DNA of 64,000 nucleotides from assembly GCF_045291395.1 (NCBI RefSeq), contig NZ_CP152342.1:2046001-2110000 (forward strand), given 5' to 3'. The notes beneath the pieces were generated by a model that did no database searches, had not been told where the DNA came from, and saw only the letters and a program-made list of their open reading frames with translations. The position numbers and the translations under genes were made by a program. Below, piece after piece: positions 32,770-41,849 of the stretch (within the stretch, counting starts at the first letter, position 1; the number at the start of each line of letters is the position of its first letter). This stretch comes from MR-S7 sp000400995. GTDB taxonomy: Bacteria > Pseudomonadota > Gammaproteobacteria > Burkholderiales > Burkholderiaceae_C.

Positions 32770-33884
32770 GCGACAACGCCACCACCCCACCTGTGCCGAC
32801 TCCAGCCGCGCCAGGCCCCTCCCCCACGCCCAAGAAGACGCGCCCCACGCTGCGCAGCGCGCTCGTCGCCCTGGCCGTCGCCGTGGCCGGCATCCTGCTC
32901 GTGCTACGCGCCTGGGACCTCGGGCCATTCCACAGCCACGTCATCTCCACCGACAACGCCTACGTGCGCGGCCAGGTCACGGTGCTCGCGCCGCAGGTCA
33001 ACGGCTACGTGACCGAGGTGCTGATCAAGGACTACGAGCAGGTCGCCGCCGGCCAGCCGCTGGTAAGGATCGACACACGCAGCTACGAGGCCGCGCTGGC
33101 GCTGGCCCAGGCGCAGCTGGCCAACGCGCAGGCGCAGCTCGCCAACTCCGACCAGACCCAGGCGCAGAACCGCGCCGCGCAGCAGGCCAGCCGCGCGGGC
33201 CTGACCGCCGTCGGCGCCGAGGCCGAGCGCGCCCAGGCCGACCTGCGCCGCGTGGAGGAGCTCGCCGCGCGCGGCTCCGTTTCGCTGAGCGAGCGCGACC
33301 GCGTGCGCGCCGCCGCCAAGCTGGCCGCCACCAACGTGGACAAGGCCCAGGCCGACATCGCCATCGCCGCCGAGAAGATCAAGGCCACCACCGTGAACCG
33401 CGCCGCGCTCGAAGCCCAGGTGCAGATGGCCCAGGCCCAGGTGCGCCAGGCGCGCATCAACCTGGACAACACCACCGTGCACGCGCCCGCCGACGGGCAG
33501 GCCAGCGACGTCTCGGTGCGCGTCGGCCAGTACGTGGCGGCGGGCTCGCAGCTGCTCTTCGTCGTGCCCCGGCAGCTCTGGGTGACGGCCAACTTCAAGG
33601 AAACGCAGATGGCCCACGTGCGCCCGGGCCAGGCCGCCAGCTTCACCGTCGATGCGCTCGAAGGCAAGCGCCTCACCGGCAAGGTGCTGGAGATCGCCCC
33701 CGCCACCGGCTCGGAATTCAGCGTGCTCAAGGCCGACAACGCCACCGGCAACTTCACCAAGGTCGTGCAGCGCCTGCCCGTCAAGATCGCCATCGACCCC
33801 GATCAGCCCCTGGCCGAGCGGCTGCGTCCCGGCATGTCGGTCGTCGCGCGCATCGACACGGCCCCGGCCCGGGAGCAGCCATGA
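32766..33884 (+). CDS. HlyD/EmrA-like membrane fusion protein
   Basis: 372 residues. One N-terminal membrane helix (ALVALAVAVAGILLVLRAW, about 32-50), then the EmrA-type start STDNAYVRGQVTVLAPQVNGYV, a long coiled coil rich in AQAQL repeats (about 108-230), the lipoyl half NTTVHAPADGQASDVSVRVGQYV, and the beta-barrel end. It bridges the inner-membrane transporter and the outer-membrane channel in a tripartite pump. Start and stop each overlap the neighbouring genes by 4 bases. Intact, unlike both neighbours. Confidence 0.92.
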   Translation: MSDNATTPPVPTPAAPGPSPTPKKTRPTLRSALVALAVAVAGILLVLRAWDLGPFHSHVISTDNAYVRGQVTVLAPQVNGYVTEVLIKDYEQVAAGQPLVRIDTRSYEAALALAQAQLANAQAQLANSDQTQAQNRAAQQASRAGLTAVGAEAERAQADLRRVEELAARGSVSLSERDRVRAAAKLAATNVDKAQADIAIAAEKIKATTVNRAALEAQVQMAQAQVRQARINLDNTTVHAPADGQASDVSVRVGQYVAAGSQLLFVVPRQLWVTANFKETQMAHVRPGQAASFTVDALEGKRLTGKVLEIAPATGSEFSVLKADNATGNFTKVVQRLPVKIAIDPDQPLAERLRPGMSVVARIDTAPAREQP

Positions 33885-35256
33885 ATGCACGCCTGAGCGC
33901 CGGGGCTCTCTCGCTGCTGCTGGCCGCCTGCGCCCCCTGCCCCGCGCCGTGCCCGACAACGCCCAGGTCGCCCTGCCCGCCGCCTGGAGCGAGGCCGCGC
34001 CCGGCAGCCACGCCATCGATGGCACATGGTGGCGGCAACTGGGCGATGCGCAGCTCGACGCGCTGGTCGCCGAAGCCCTGGCGAACAACAACGACCTGCT
34101 GACCGCCCTGGCCCGCGTCCAGGAGGCAAGCGCCAACCAGGCCGCTGCCGACGCCGCGCGCAGCCCCAGCCTGAACTTCTCCACCACCGCCCAGGCCGGC
34201 CGCAGCCTGGGCGCCCTCGGCCCCACGCACACGCGCTCCGTGCAGCCCGGCGTGCAGGCCGCTTGGGAGCCGGACCTGTGGGGCCTCCTATCGGCGCAGA
34301 GCCAGGCCGCGGGCGAGCGCCTGCAAGCCACCCAGGCCGACCGCGACGCCGTGACCCTGGCCGTGGCCGCCGCCACGGCGCAAACCTACGTGGGCCTGCG
34401 CTCGCTGCAGGAGCAGCTTGCCATCGCCCAGGCCACCGTGCAGTCGCGCGAAAAGGCCCTGGCCCTGGCGCAGGACCAGCAGCGCGTGGGCTACATCTCG
34501 CAACTGCAGCTCACCCAGGCCGAATCCGAGCTGCAGAGCGTGCTGCAGCAGGCCGAGCAGCTCGACCTGGCCGCGCGCCGGCAGGCCAACGCCCTGCACC
34601 TGCTGCTGGGCCGCGCGGGCGGCGCCGTTCCCGACGGCGTGCCGCTGCGCAGCTTGCGCCTGCCGCCCGTGCCCGCCACCCTGCCCTCGCAGCTGCTGGA
34701 GCGCCGCCCCGACATCACCCGCGCCGCGCACCTGCTGGCCGCCGCCGGCCACACGCTCGAAGCGCAGCGCGCCGCTTTCCTGCCGCAGGTCTCCTTGAGC
34801 GCCAGCGCGGGCAGCCTGCTCGTCAACGCACTCGACTACAACCCGCTCACCGTCTGGAGCCTCGGCGGCAGCCTGCTCGCCCCCCTGTTCGACGGCGGCC
34901 GCCGCGAAGCCGCGCTGGACGCCGCCACCGCCCAGCGCGACCAGGCCGCCTACGCCTACCGCGGCGCCGTGCTGGCCGCCTTCGCCGACGTGGAGAACGC
35001 CCTTACCGCAAGCAGGCGCCTGGCGCGGCAGACGGAGCACGCGGTGCAGCGGCGCGGCGTGCTGCAGCGCTCGCTGGGCTTCGCGCACGACCGCTACGAG
35101 GCGGGCTACGCCTCGTACCTCGAAGAGCTGGACGCGCAGCGCAACCTGTTCCAGGCCGAGCTGGAGGTGGTGAAGCTGCGCCAGGCCGAGCTGGAAAACC
35201 GCGTGCTGCTCTACAAGGCGCTCGGCGGCGGCTGGCAGCCGGATCAAAAACCATAG
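33881..35256 (+). pseudogene. NodT/OprM-like outer-membrane efflux lipoprotein, frameshifted near its start
   Basis: ATG 33881 begins a lipoprotein signal, MNARLSAGALSLLLAACAP. The frame is lost within the next few codons, and the rest of the protein (RAVPDNAQVALPAAWSEAAPGSHAIDGTWWRQLGDAQL onward) is in another frame to 35256. Adding one C to the C-run 33933-33937 gives LLLAACAPLPRAVPDN and a 458-residue protein. The body shows the TolC-like pattern: NNNDLLTALARVQEAS, ARRQANALHLLLGR, LLERRPDITRAAHLLAAAG, RYEAGYASYLEELDAQRNLF. The stop TAG is contributed by the ATAGCT edge of the adjacent repeat. This is the second single-C loss in the same operon. Confidence 0.85.
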
Positions 35257-35295
35257 CTTCCCGCGCTTTCCCAGCAAGCGCTGGAAGCACTTTTG
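35253..35295. repeat. Palindromic repeat between the efflux operon and the SRPBCC gene
   Basis: ATAGCTTCCCGCGCTTTCCC-AGCAAGCGCTGGAAGCACTTTT. The opposite edge ends in a T-run. Its ATAGCT supplies the stop codon of the efflux channel gene. Confidence 0.7.
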
Positions 35296-35297
35296 GC

Positions 35298-35744
35298 TTA
35301 TGAAGCCGATTCGGCCTGCGCCACCCAGGCCGCGTTCATAGCCTCGAATCCCTGGCGGGTGCCGCCGTCCAGGCTCTTTCGGAACAGCGGCACGAGCAGG
35401 CCGCTGAAGTTCTCGCTCTGGTGCACGCGGCAGCCGCCGCCTGGCAAGGGTTCGATGCGAAAGCAATGTTCCCCGTCGAACAGGCCCGGCACGATCAGGT
35501 GGCCCAGCCAGGCGAATTCCCGTTCAGGCTCCACCCGCAAGACCTGGGGGCGAAAGACCATGCCACCGTCCTGGCCCGGCGGCTGGATACGGATCTTGAG
35601 TCTGGAGCCCGCCAGCGGCTCGCCTTCGGCCTCGCGGATGAAGGGGTTCCACTGCGGGTAGCGCGCGAAGTCCGTCAGCACACTCCAGACCTGCGCGGGG
35701 GATGCGCGCGTGCCGATCTCCGTGGCGATGCGATGCGTGGGCAT
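35298..35744 (-). CDS. SRPBCC-fold (polyketide cyclase/dehydrase-like) protein
   Basis: 148 residues. THRIATEIGTRASPAQVWSVLTDFARYPQWNPFIREAEG is the standard opening of the SRPBCC (START-like) fold, with GGCRVHQSENFSGLLVPLF before the long C-terminal helix. The fold binds a hydrophobic ligand in a deep cavity; the function of this branch is unknown. It begins 8 bases after the stop of the S66 peptidase gene on the same strand, so the two are likely co-transcribed. Confidence 0.82.
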   Translation of the reverse strand: MPTHRIATEIGTRASPAQVWSVLTDFARYPQWNPFIREAEGEPLAGSRLKIRIQPPGQDGGMVFRPQVLRVEPEREFAWLGHLIVPGLFDGEHCFRIEPLPGGGCRVHQSENFSGLLVPLFRKSLDGGTRQGFEAMNAAWVAQAESAS

Positions 35745-35752
35745 GCCGCCGT

Positions 35753-36733
35753 TCAGTGCGCGTGGCCCCAGTAGAGGAGCGCGTCGCGCCCTTCCACCGA
35801 CAGCGACACCTGCGCGCCCACCGGCAGCAGCACCTTGGTGGGCACGTGGCCGAACGGCAGGTTGGTGAGCACGGGGGCCTTGATCTGCGTGCGCAGCCAG
35901 TCCACCACGCTCTGCAGCTTGAAGCCCTTGTCGTGCGGGGCCAACTGGTAGTTGGTGAACTGGCCCAGCACCACGGCCTTCTGCTGGGCCAGCACGCCCG
36001 CGTGCAAAAGCTGGGTCAGCATGCGCTCCACGCGGTAGGGGTGCTCGCTGACGTCTTCCAGGAACAGGATGCCGCCCTTGACCTGCGGGAAATACGGCGT
36101 ACCCACCAGCGAGCACAGCACGGCGAGGTTGCCGCCCCAGAGCTGCGCCTGCTTCACGTAGATGTCGCGCACGGCGGGCCGGCCGTCCGGCAGGGGCTTT
36201 TCGGCGTTCATACGCCAGCCGCTGCCCTCGCCATGGCCGGTGAGCAGGTCGTCCAGGCAGGCGAGCATGATGTCGTCGGGCTCGCCCTGCACGCCCAGGT
36301 CGGCCGTGAGCGCGGGGCCCGCCCAGGTGGTGGCGCCGGTGCGCGCCAGCACCGCGCTCTGGAAGGCCGTGAAGTCGCTCACGCCCACGAACTTCATGCC
36401 GCGCGCGATGGCCTTGGCCACCTGCTTGTACTGGATGCCCGGCAGGATGCGCGTGAGGCCGTAGCCGCCGCGCGAGATCAGCGCCACGTCGGCGCCGCTG
36501 GCCGCGGCACGGTGGATGGCGGCCAGCCGCGTGGCGTCGTCGCCCGCGAAGCGCGTGTGGGTGGCGAGCGCGTCGGGGTCCACCTCCACCTCGTGGCCCA
36601 GGGCCTTCAGGCGCGCGATGCCGCGCTTGAAGGCGGCCTTGTCGCGCACGGCGCTGGACGGGGAATAGATGTAGATGTGCTGGGGGCCGTGTGCGTGGTG
36701 GCAGTCGTGGCCGCAGTGGTCATGGTCGTGCAT
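35753..36733 (-). CDS. ldcA: S66-family LD-carboxypeptidase with His-rich N-terminus
   Basis: 326 residues. After a His-rich start (8 His and 2 Cys in the first 19 residues) the fold begins with IYIYSPSSAVRDKAAFKRGIARLKALGHEVEVDP. The nucleophile serine lies in ISRGGYGLTRIL, and the acid/His part in ILFLEDVSEHPYRVERML and VLGQFTNY / LPFGHVPTKVLLPVG. S66 enzymes cut the terminal D-Ala from murein tetrapeptides in cell-wall recycling, in the cytoplasm. The start overlaps the tadA stop region by 14 bases. The His/Cys tail is not a family feature and may bind metal. Confidence 0.88.
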   Translation of the reverse strand: MHDHDHCGHDCHHAHGPQHIYIYSPSSAVRDKAAFKRGIARLKALGHEVEVDPDALATHTRFAGDDATRLAAIHRAAASGADVALISRGGYGLTRILPGIQYKQVAKAIARGMKFVGVSDFTAFQSAVLARTGATTWAGPALTADLGVQGEPDDIMLACLDDLLTGHGEGSGWRMNAEKPLPDGRPAVRDIYVKQAQLWGGNLAVLCSLVGTPYFPQVKGGILFLEDVSEHPYRVERMLTQLLHAGVLAQQKAVVLGQFTNYQLAPHDKGFKLQSVVDWLRTQIKAPVLTNLPFGHVPTKVLLPVGAQVSLSVEGRDALLYWGHAH

Positions 36734-37766
36734 AGCGGGCGAAGTATTCCACAGCGCGTTCGGCCGAAGCCGCGCTGGCGTCGGGCACGGTGAGCGCCGG
36801 CGGCGCATCGTCCACGGCGAAGCGCGCGAACGCGCGCGGCCCGGCGCGGTGGCCTGCGTCGGGGAAAGGTGCCGCGTCGTCCCGCGCGCCTTCGCGCACG
36901 CGCAGCACGGGCGCGTCCAGCAGGGGCAGCACCGCGCCCGGCTGGGCCGCGATGACCACGTTGCGCAGCGCCAGCCGCTGCGCCAATTCGCCCAGCACCT
37001 GCCGGTGCCAGTCCAGGTGGTGCGCGGCCTCCTTCTTGGGCTTGTCGCTGCGGCCGAAGCCGATCAGGTCGGGCACGACCACGCGGTGGCCCGCGCGCAG
37101 GAACACGGGCAGCATGTGTCGCCAGGCGTCGCTCCACGCCGGGCTGGCGTGCAGGCACAGCCAGGTGACGGGCGCGTCGCGCGGGCCCGCGTCCTGGTAA
37201 TGCAGCCGCAGCCCGTCGAAGAGCGCATAGTGCCCCTCGGGGCCGGTGAAGCGCGCTGCGGGCGTGCGCAGCGCGTCCTCGCGCAGCGGCTGGGCCTGCG
37301 CGCGCTGGGCACGGCGGCGCTCGCTGAAGAAGGCCTGCAGCAGCGCGCCGCACTCCCCGGCCAGCACGCCGCCCGTCACCTGCGTCTGGTGGTTGAGGCG
37401 CGGCTCGGCGAACAGGTTCACCACCGAGCCCGCCGCGCCCGTCTTGGGATCGGCCGCGCCATAGACCACGCGCGGCAGCCGCGCGTGCAGCATGGCGCCG
37501 CTGCACATGGCGCAGGGCTCCAGCGTGACGTAGAGCGTGCAGCCGTCGAGCCGGTAGTTGCCCTGCAGCGCGGCCGCCGCGCGCAGCGCCGCGATCTCGG
37601 CATGCGCCGTGGGGTCGTGGCCCGCGATGGGCGCGTTACGGCCGGTGGCGATCACCTCGCCGCCGCGCACCAGCACCGCCCCCACGGGCACTTCGCCTGC
37701 ATCGCCGGCGGCCCGGGCCTGCTCCAGGGCCAGGCGCATCCAGTGCGCGTCGTTTTCCTCGGTCAT
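36720..37766 (-). CDS. tadA: TadA tRNA adenosine deaminase fused to an alpha/beta-hydrolase-like domain
   Basis: 348 residues, about twice normal TadA length. Residues 1-155 are a full TadA: HAEIAAL with H55 and E57, and P84-C85-A-M-C88, the zinc ligands; ends near ALLQAFFSERRR. It converts A34 to inosine in tRNA-Arg(ACG). Residues 165-348 resemble a haloalkane-dehalogenase-type hydrolase (GLRLHYQDAGPRDAPVTWLCLHASPAWSDAWRHMLPVFLRAGHRVVVPDLIGFGRSDKP in short stretches), but the nucleophile elbow reads AAQPGA (273-278) without Ser, Asp or Cys, and the lid appears shortened. So the second domain is probably not catalytic. No frameshift is needed to make the fusion. Confidence 0.88.
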   Translation of the reverse strand: MTEENDAHWMRLALEQARAAGDAGEVPVGAVLVRGGEVIATGRNAPIAGHDPTAHAEIAALRAAAALQGNYRLDGCTLYVTLEPCAMCSGAMLHARLPRVVYGAADPKTGAAGSVVNLFAEPRLNHQTQVTGGVLAGECGALLQAFFSERRRAQRAQAQPLREDALRTPAARFTGPEGHYALFDGLRLHYQDAGPRDAPVTWLCLHASPAWSDAWRHMLPVFLRAGHRVVVPDLIGFGRSDKPKKEAAHHLDWHRQVLGELAQRLALRNVVIAAQPGAVLPLLDAPVLRVREGARDDAAPFPDAGHRAGPRAFARFAVDDAPPALTVPDASAASAERAVEYFARYARP

Positions 37767-37780
37767 TGCTACTCGATCAA

Positions 37781-37822
37781 TAGCTTCAAGCGCTTGATGG
37801 ACAAGCGATGGAGCCGATTTTT
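37781..37822. repeat. Variant palindromic repeat upstream of tadA
   Basis: ATAGCTTCAAGCGCTTGATGG-ACAAGCGATGGAGCCGATTTTT. Second arm diverged. Between tadA and the small membrane protein gene. Confidence 0.6.
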
Positions 37823-37826
37823 CCAC

Positions 37827-38060
37827 TTATTTCTCCAGGTCCTCTGGGCTGGGGCGCTGCTGTTGCATCAGCGCCTCCATCTGCTGCTTCACCTGTTGCT
37901 GGATTTGCTGGCTCTGCTCACGCACGGAGCCGCCCGCGCCCTGCCCTGCGGGCGCAGGCACTGGCGCGGCCACCTGCATGGCCGCCATCTGTTTCTTGAC
38001 CAGCAGGCCCACCAGGGCCAGCACGATGACGAGGCCGATCAGCCCGAATGCTCCGCGCAT
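37827..38060 (-). CDS. Small single-span membrane protein, unknown function
   Basis: 77 residues: an N-terminal membrane helix (AFGLIGLVIVLALVGLLV), a Pro/Ala/Gly linker, and a Gln-rich helical tail (REQSQQIQQQVKQQMEALMQQQ). I do not recognise a family. The ATG at 38060 and the strand fit a gene co-oriented with tadA and tauE. The pattern suggests a membrane-anchored coiled-coil peptide. Confidence 0.65.
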   Translation of the reverse strand: MRGAFGLIGLVIVLALVGLLVKKQMAAMQVAAPVPAPAGQGAGGSVREQSQQIQQQVKQQMEALMQQQRPSPEDLEK

Positions 38061-38112
38061 GGCGCTTCCCTCCTTCGAAGATCAATATGCCCGGGCACCG
38101 GCACAGCCCGTG

Positions 38113-38925
38113 TCAGCGGCCCGCCAGCCCCTTGTAGAGCATGTAGCCCGCCAGCAGGTACAGCAGGCAGGCGAACACGCGCTTGAGCGACTTGACCGGC
38201 AGCGCGTGCGCGGCTTTGGCGCCCAGCGGCGCGGTGAGCACGCTGGCGCAGGCGATCACCGCCAGCGCGGGCAGCCACACGTAGCCCAGCGCCCCCGCGG
38301 GCAGGCCGGGTGCATCCTGCCCTGCCACCACGTAGCCCGCCACGTTGGCCAGCGCGATCGGAAAGCCCAGCGCCGCGCTGGTGGCCACGGCGCTGTGGAT
38401 GGGCACGTTGCACCACGTCATGAAGGGCACGCTGATAAAACCGCCGCCCGCGCCGACCAGCCCGGACAAGAAGCCGATCGCCCCGCCCGCCCCCAGCCGC
38501 CCGGCCGTGCCCGGCAACTGCCGCGTGGGCTGGGGTTTTCTGTCCAGGAACATCTGCGTGGCCGAGAAACCCACGAACAGCCCGAAGAAGATGGCCAGGC
38601 TGCTCCCCTTGAGCAGCGCGAACATGCCCAGGCTGGCCAGCAGGCTGCCGATGACGATGCCGGGCGCCAGCGTCCTGACCAGGTCCCAGCGCACCGCGCC
38701 GCGCCTGTGGTGCGCGCGCACGCTGGAGAGCGACGTGAACATGATGGTCGCCATCGACGTGGCGATGGCCATCTTGACCGCCAGGTCGGCCTGCACGCCC
38801 TGCTTGGACAGAAAGAAGGTGATGAAGGGCACCATCACCATGCCCCCGCCGATGCCCAGCAGTCCCGCCAGGAAGCCGCTGCACAGGCCGAGCAGCACGA
38901 GTTCGATCAACAACAGCCAGGACAT
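38113..38925 (-). CDS. TauE/SafE-family membrane exporter
   Basis: 270 residues with eight hydrophobic segments in two repeats. The repeat signatures are LCSGFLAGLLGIGGGMVMVPFI near the start and IGFLSGLVGAGGGFISVPFM in the middle. Members export sulfite, sulfoacetate or similar organic anions. The ATG 38925 gives the correct first helix (MSWLLLIELVLLGLCSGFLAG). It is not near the sox genes, so a link to sulfite removal is only possible, not shown. Confidence 0.88.
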   Translation of the reverse strand: MSWLLLIELVLLGLCSGFLAGLLGIGGGMVMVPFITFFLSKQGVQADLAVKMAIATSMATIMFTSLSSVRAHHRRGAVRWDLVRTLAPGIVIGSLLASLGMFALLKGSSLAIFFGLFVGFSATQMFLDRKPQPTRQLPGTAGRLGAGGAIGFLSGLVGAGGGFISVPFMTWCNVPIHSAVATSAALGFPIALANVAGYVVAGQDAPGLPAGALGYVWLPALAVIACASVLTAPLGAKAAHALPVKSLKRVFACLLYLLAGYMLYKGLAGR

Positions 38926-39092
38926 ACCGCCACCCAATAAGTTACCCGAGCCAAGCTGCACCGGCAGCGCGCTTCGCCATGAAGCCAGGCGCGCCGACCG
39001 GGCCCGCGTGCACGCCGCGGCGCAAAAGGCATTGTGCCAGCGCGTTTGCGGCTCCCCTGGGATAATTCGCGCCCCACGAGACACAGCCCGCC

Positions 39093-41081
39093 ATGTCCCT
39101 CCTGCCCCACCAGCTCGAACTGCTTTCCCCCGCGCGCGACGCCGACATCGGCATCGAGGCCGTGAACCACGGCGCCGACGCCGTCTACATCGGCGGCCCC
39201 GCCTTCGGCGCGCGGGCCACGGCAGGCAACGAGTTGCGCGACCTGGAGCGGCTCATCACGCACGCACACCGCTTCAACAGCCGCATCTTCGTCACGCTCA
39301 ACACCATCCTGCGCGACGACGAGCTGGAGGGCGCGCGCCGCATGGCCTGGCAGGTCTACGAGGCCGGAGCCGACGCGCTCATCATCCAGGACATGGGCCT
39401 GCTGGAGCTGGATCTGCCGCCGATCCAGCTGCACGCCAGCACGCAGACCGACATCCGCACGCCGGAAAAAGCGCGCTTCCTGCAGGACACGGGCCTTTCG
39501 CAGATCGTGGTCGCGCGCGAGCTGGATCTGCAGCAGATCCAGGCCATCCGGGCAGCTACCGACCCGGCGCGCACCACCATCGAATTCTTCGTGCACGGCG
39601 CGCTGTGCGTGGCCTATTCGGGCCAGTGCTTCATCAGCCACGCCCACACCGGCCGCAGCGCCAACCGGGGCGACTGCAACCAGGCCTGCCGCCTGCCCTA
39701 CGAGGTGCTGGACGGCCAGGGCCGCATCATCGCGCACGAAAAGCACGTGCTCTCGATGAAGGACAACAACCAGTCGGACAACCTGCGCGCCCTCATCGAC
39801 GCGGGCGTGCGCAGCTTCAAAATCGAGGGCCGCTACAAGGACATGGGCTACGTGAAGAACATCACGGCCCACTACCGCAGGCTGCTCGACGAGAGCATCG
39901 AACAGGGCGCGTTCACGCGCTCCTCCAGCGGGCGCACCACGTTCAGCTTCACGCCCGACCCTCAACAAAACTTCAACCGCGAGTTCACCGACTACTTCGT
40001 CAATGGCCGCCATCAGGATATCGGCGCCTTCGACACGCCCAAGACACCCGGCCGCGCCATCGGCTGGGTCACCCAGGTCGGCGACAAGTGGTTCGAGCTG
40101 GAAACCAGCGACAAGGCCACCGTGCTGCACAACGGCGACGGCCTGTGCTACTACGACCTGCAAAAGGAACTGGTGGGCGTGCACATCAACCGGGCCGAGT
40201 CCGTGCATCCGAAGAAAGGCATCTGGCGCGTGTTCCCCAAGGACGCGATCGACGGATTCAAGGACCTGCGCAAGGGCCTGGAGATCAACCGCAACCGCGA
40301 CATGGACTGGGTGCGCACGCTGGAGAAGAAGTCCAGCGAGCGGCGCATCGGCCTGTGGGCCGAATTCAGCGAAACCGAGGGCGGCTTCGCGCTCACGCTG
40401 ACGGACGAGGACGGCTTCGTGGGCCACGCCGCCATAGCGCAGGCGCACCAGGGCGCCACGGACGCGGCGAAGGCCGAGGCCACGCTGCGCGAGCAACTGG
40501 GCCGCTTCGGCGCGACCCTCTTCGCCGTGCACGACATCGCGCTGCGGCTCTCGCAGCCCTGGTTCGTTCCCGCCTCCGCGCTCAACCAGTTGCGACGCGA
40601 CGCGCTGGCCGCGCTCGAACAGGCGCGCGCCAAGGGTTTCGTGCGCCTGCCGCGCGCCACGCCCGTGGAGCCGCCCGCGCCCTTCCCCGAGGACACGCTC
40701 ACGTATCTCGCCAACGTGTTCAACCACAAGGCGCATGACTTCTATGTGAAGCACGGCGTGAAGGTGATCGACGCCGCCTACGAATCGAAAGAGGAAGAAG
40801 GCGAAGTCAGCCTGATGATCACCAAGCACTGCGTGCGCTTTTCCATGAGCTTGTGCCCCAAGCAGGCCAAGGGCGTGATCGGTGTGAAGGGCACCATCAA
40901 GGCCGAGCCGCTGCAGCTCGTCAACGGCAAGGAAAAGCTCACGCTTCGCTTCGACTGCAAGCCCTGCGAAATGCACGTGGTGGGCCGCATGAAGAAGTCG
41001 GTGCTGAACCAGCACCGCAGGGACATGCAGGAACACCCCATGCAGTTCTACCGCACGCGCCCCCAGGCGCAACGCGATTGA
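39093..41081 (+). CDS. rlhA: RlhA-like U32 peptidase-family protein (23S rRNA C2501 hydroxylase)
   Basis: 662 residues, as in E. coli RlhA (YdcP). LELLSPARDADIGIEAVNHGADAVYIGGPAFGARA is the U32 opening; the cysteine cluster region reads GALCVAYSGQCFISHAHTGRSANRGDCNQACRLPY, and further cysteines (HCVRFSMSLCP, FDCKPCEM) lie near the C-terminus. The length and C-terminal domain favour RlhA over the shorter TrhP/UbiU proteins. RlhA makes 5-hydroxycytidine in 23S rRNA using prephenate-linked chemistry. GATAAT (about 39060) is a likely -10. Followed by a palindromic repeat. Confidence 0.88.
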   Translation: MSLLPHQLELLSPARDADIGIEAVNHGADAVYIGGPAFGARATAGNELRDLERLITHAHRFNSRIFVTLNTILRDDELEGARRMAWQVYEAGADALIIQDMGLLELDLPPIQLHASTQTDIRTPEKARFLQDTGLSQIVVARELDLQQIQAIRAATDPARTTIEFFVHGALCVAYSGQCFISHAHTGRSANRGDCNQACRLPYEVLDGQGRIIAHEKHVLSMKDNNQSDNLRALIDAGVRSFKIEGRYKDMGYVKNITAHYRRLLDESIEQGAFTRSSSGRTTFSFTPDPQQNFNREFTDYFVNGRHQDIGAFDTPKTPGRAIGWVTQVGDKWFELETSDKATVLHNGDGLCYYDLQKELVGVHINRAESVHPKKGIWRVFPKDAIDGFKDLRKGLEINRNRDMDWVRTLEKKSSERRIGLWAEFSETEGGFALTLTDEDGFVGHAAIAQAHQGATDAAKAEATLREQLGRFGATLFAVHDIALRLSQPWFVPASALNQLRRDALAALEQARAKGFVRLPRATPVEPPAPFPEDTLTYLANVFNHKAHDFYVKHGVKVIDAAYESKEEEGEVSLMITKHCVRFSMSLCPKQAKGVIGVKGTIKAEPLQLVNGKEKLTLRFDCKPCEMHVVGRMKKSVLNQHRRDMQEHPMQFYRTRPQAQRD

Positions 41082-41092
41082 TAGCCGAATCG

Positions 41093-41130
41093 GCCTCCAG
41101 CGCTTATCTGGCAAGCGCAAGCAGCTCCTG
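41093..41130. repeat. Palindromic repeat after rlhA
   Basis: GCCTCCAGCGCTTATCTGG-CAAGCGCAAGCAGCTCC. Second arm partly diverged. Confidence 0.7.
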
Positions 41131-41142
41131 AACCCATAGCAC

Positions 41143-41757
41143 ATGCCGCGCCGCAAAGCGCCCACCAAGGAAGACTCCGCGCTGCTGCCGCCCTTCGCGC
41201 AGCTGCCCGATGCGGCCATCCACGTGCCCGCCACGCCGCAGGCGTTCGCTGTCGCGCGCGCCGCGCTACTGGCCGCGCCAGTGCTGGGCTTCGACACCGA
41301 GAGCCGGCCCCTGTTCAACGCCGGGCAGGACGACACGGGCCCGCACGTGGTGCAGTTCGCCACGCCCGACGCCGCGTGGCTGCTGCAACTGCACCACCCC
41401 GAGGCGCTGGAGATCGCCCGCGCCGTGCTGGCCGACGCGCGCATCCGCAAGGTGGGCTTCGGGCTGGACAACGACCGCCACAGCCTGCCGCGCCGCCTGG
41501 GCGTCGAGCTGGAGCACCTGGTGGACCTGGACCGCGTGTTCGGCCGCCACGGCTTCGGGCGCAACACGGGCGTGCGCGCCGCCGTGGCGCTGGTGCTCGG
41601 GCAGAACTTCCGCAAGTCCAAGAAGACCAGCACCTCCAACTGGGCCGCACGCCAGCTCACGCCCAGCCAGATCCGCTACGCCGCCAACGACGCCCATGCG
41701 CCCGCCGTGCTGTTCCACGCCCTGCCCGCGTGGGAGGCCGCGCAGGCGCCCGCGTAA
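41143..41757 (+). CDS. RNase D-like DEDDy 3'-5' exonuclease
   Basis: 204 residues comprising the exonuclease domain alone. The acidic residues can be placed: D and E in VLGFDTESRP, D in VGFGLDNDRH, and the final Y/D in IRYAANDAHAP. TSTSNWAARQLTPSQIRYAANDAH is typical of RNase D-type exonucleases, but the HRDC domains of RNase D are absent. It probably trims RNA or single-stranded DNA 3' ends. Starts 61 bases after rlhA, across a repeat. Confidence 0.85.
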   Translation: MPRRKAPTKEDSALLPPFAQLPDAAIHVPATPQAFAVARAALLAAPVLGFDTESRPLFNAGQDDTGPHVVQFATPDAAWLLQLHHPEALEIARAVLADARIRKVGFGLDNDRHSLPRRLGVELEHLVDLDRVFGRHGFGRNTGVRAAVALVLGQNFRKSKKTSTSNWAARQLTPSQIRYAANDAHAPAVLFHALPAWEAAQAPA

Positions 41758-41849
41758 GCGGCGCATAAGCACATAGCCAGCGCGTCGTTCCACGGCGGGC
41801 GGCCCTGGCCGACAATGCGCGCTTCACATCACATCCAAGGAAGACACCG

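Noticed and set aside
31022..35256. Programmed frameshifting in the MFS and outer-membrane genes
   Set aside because: The sites are plain C runs without heptamer, SD-like element or stem, in two neighbouring genes. Sequence error or simple mutation is the simpler reading.
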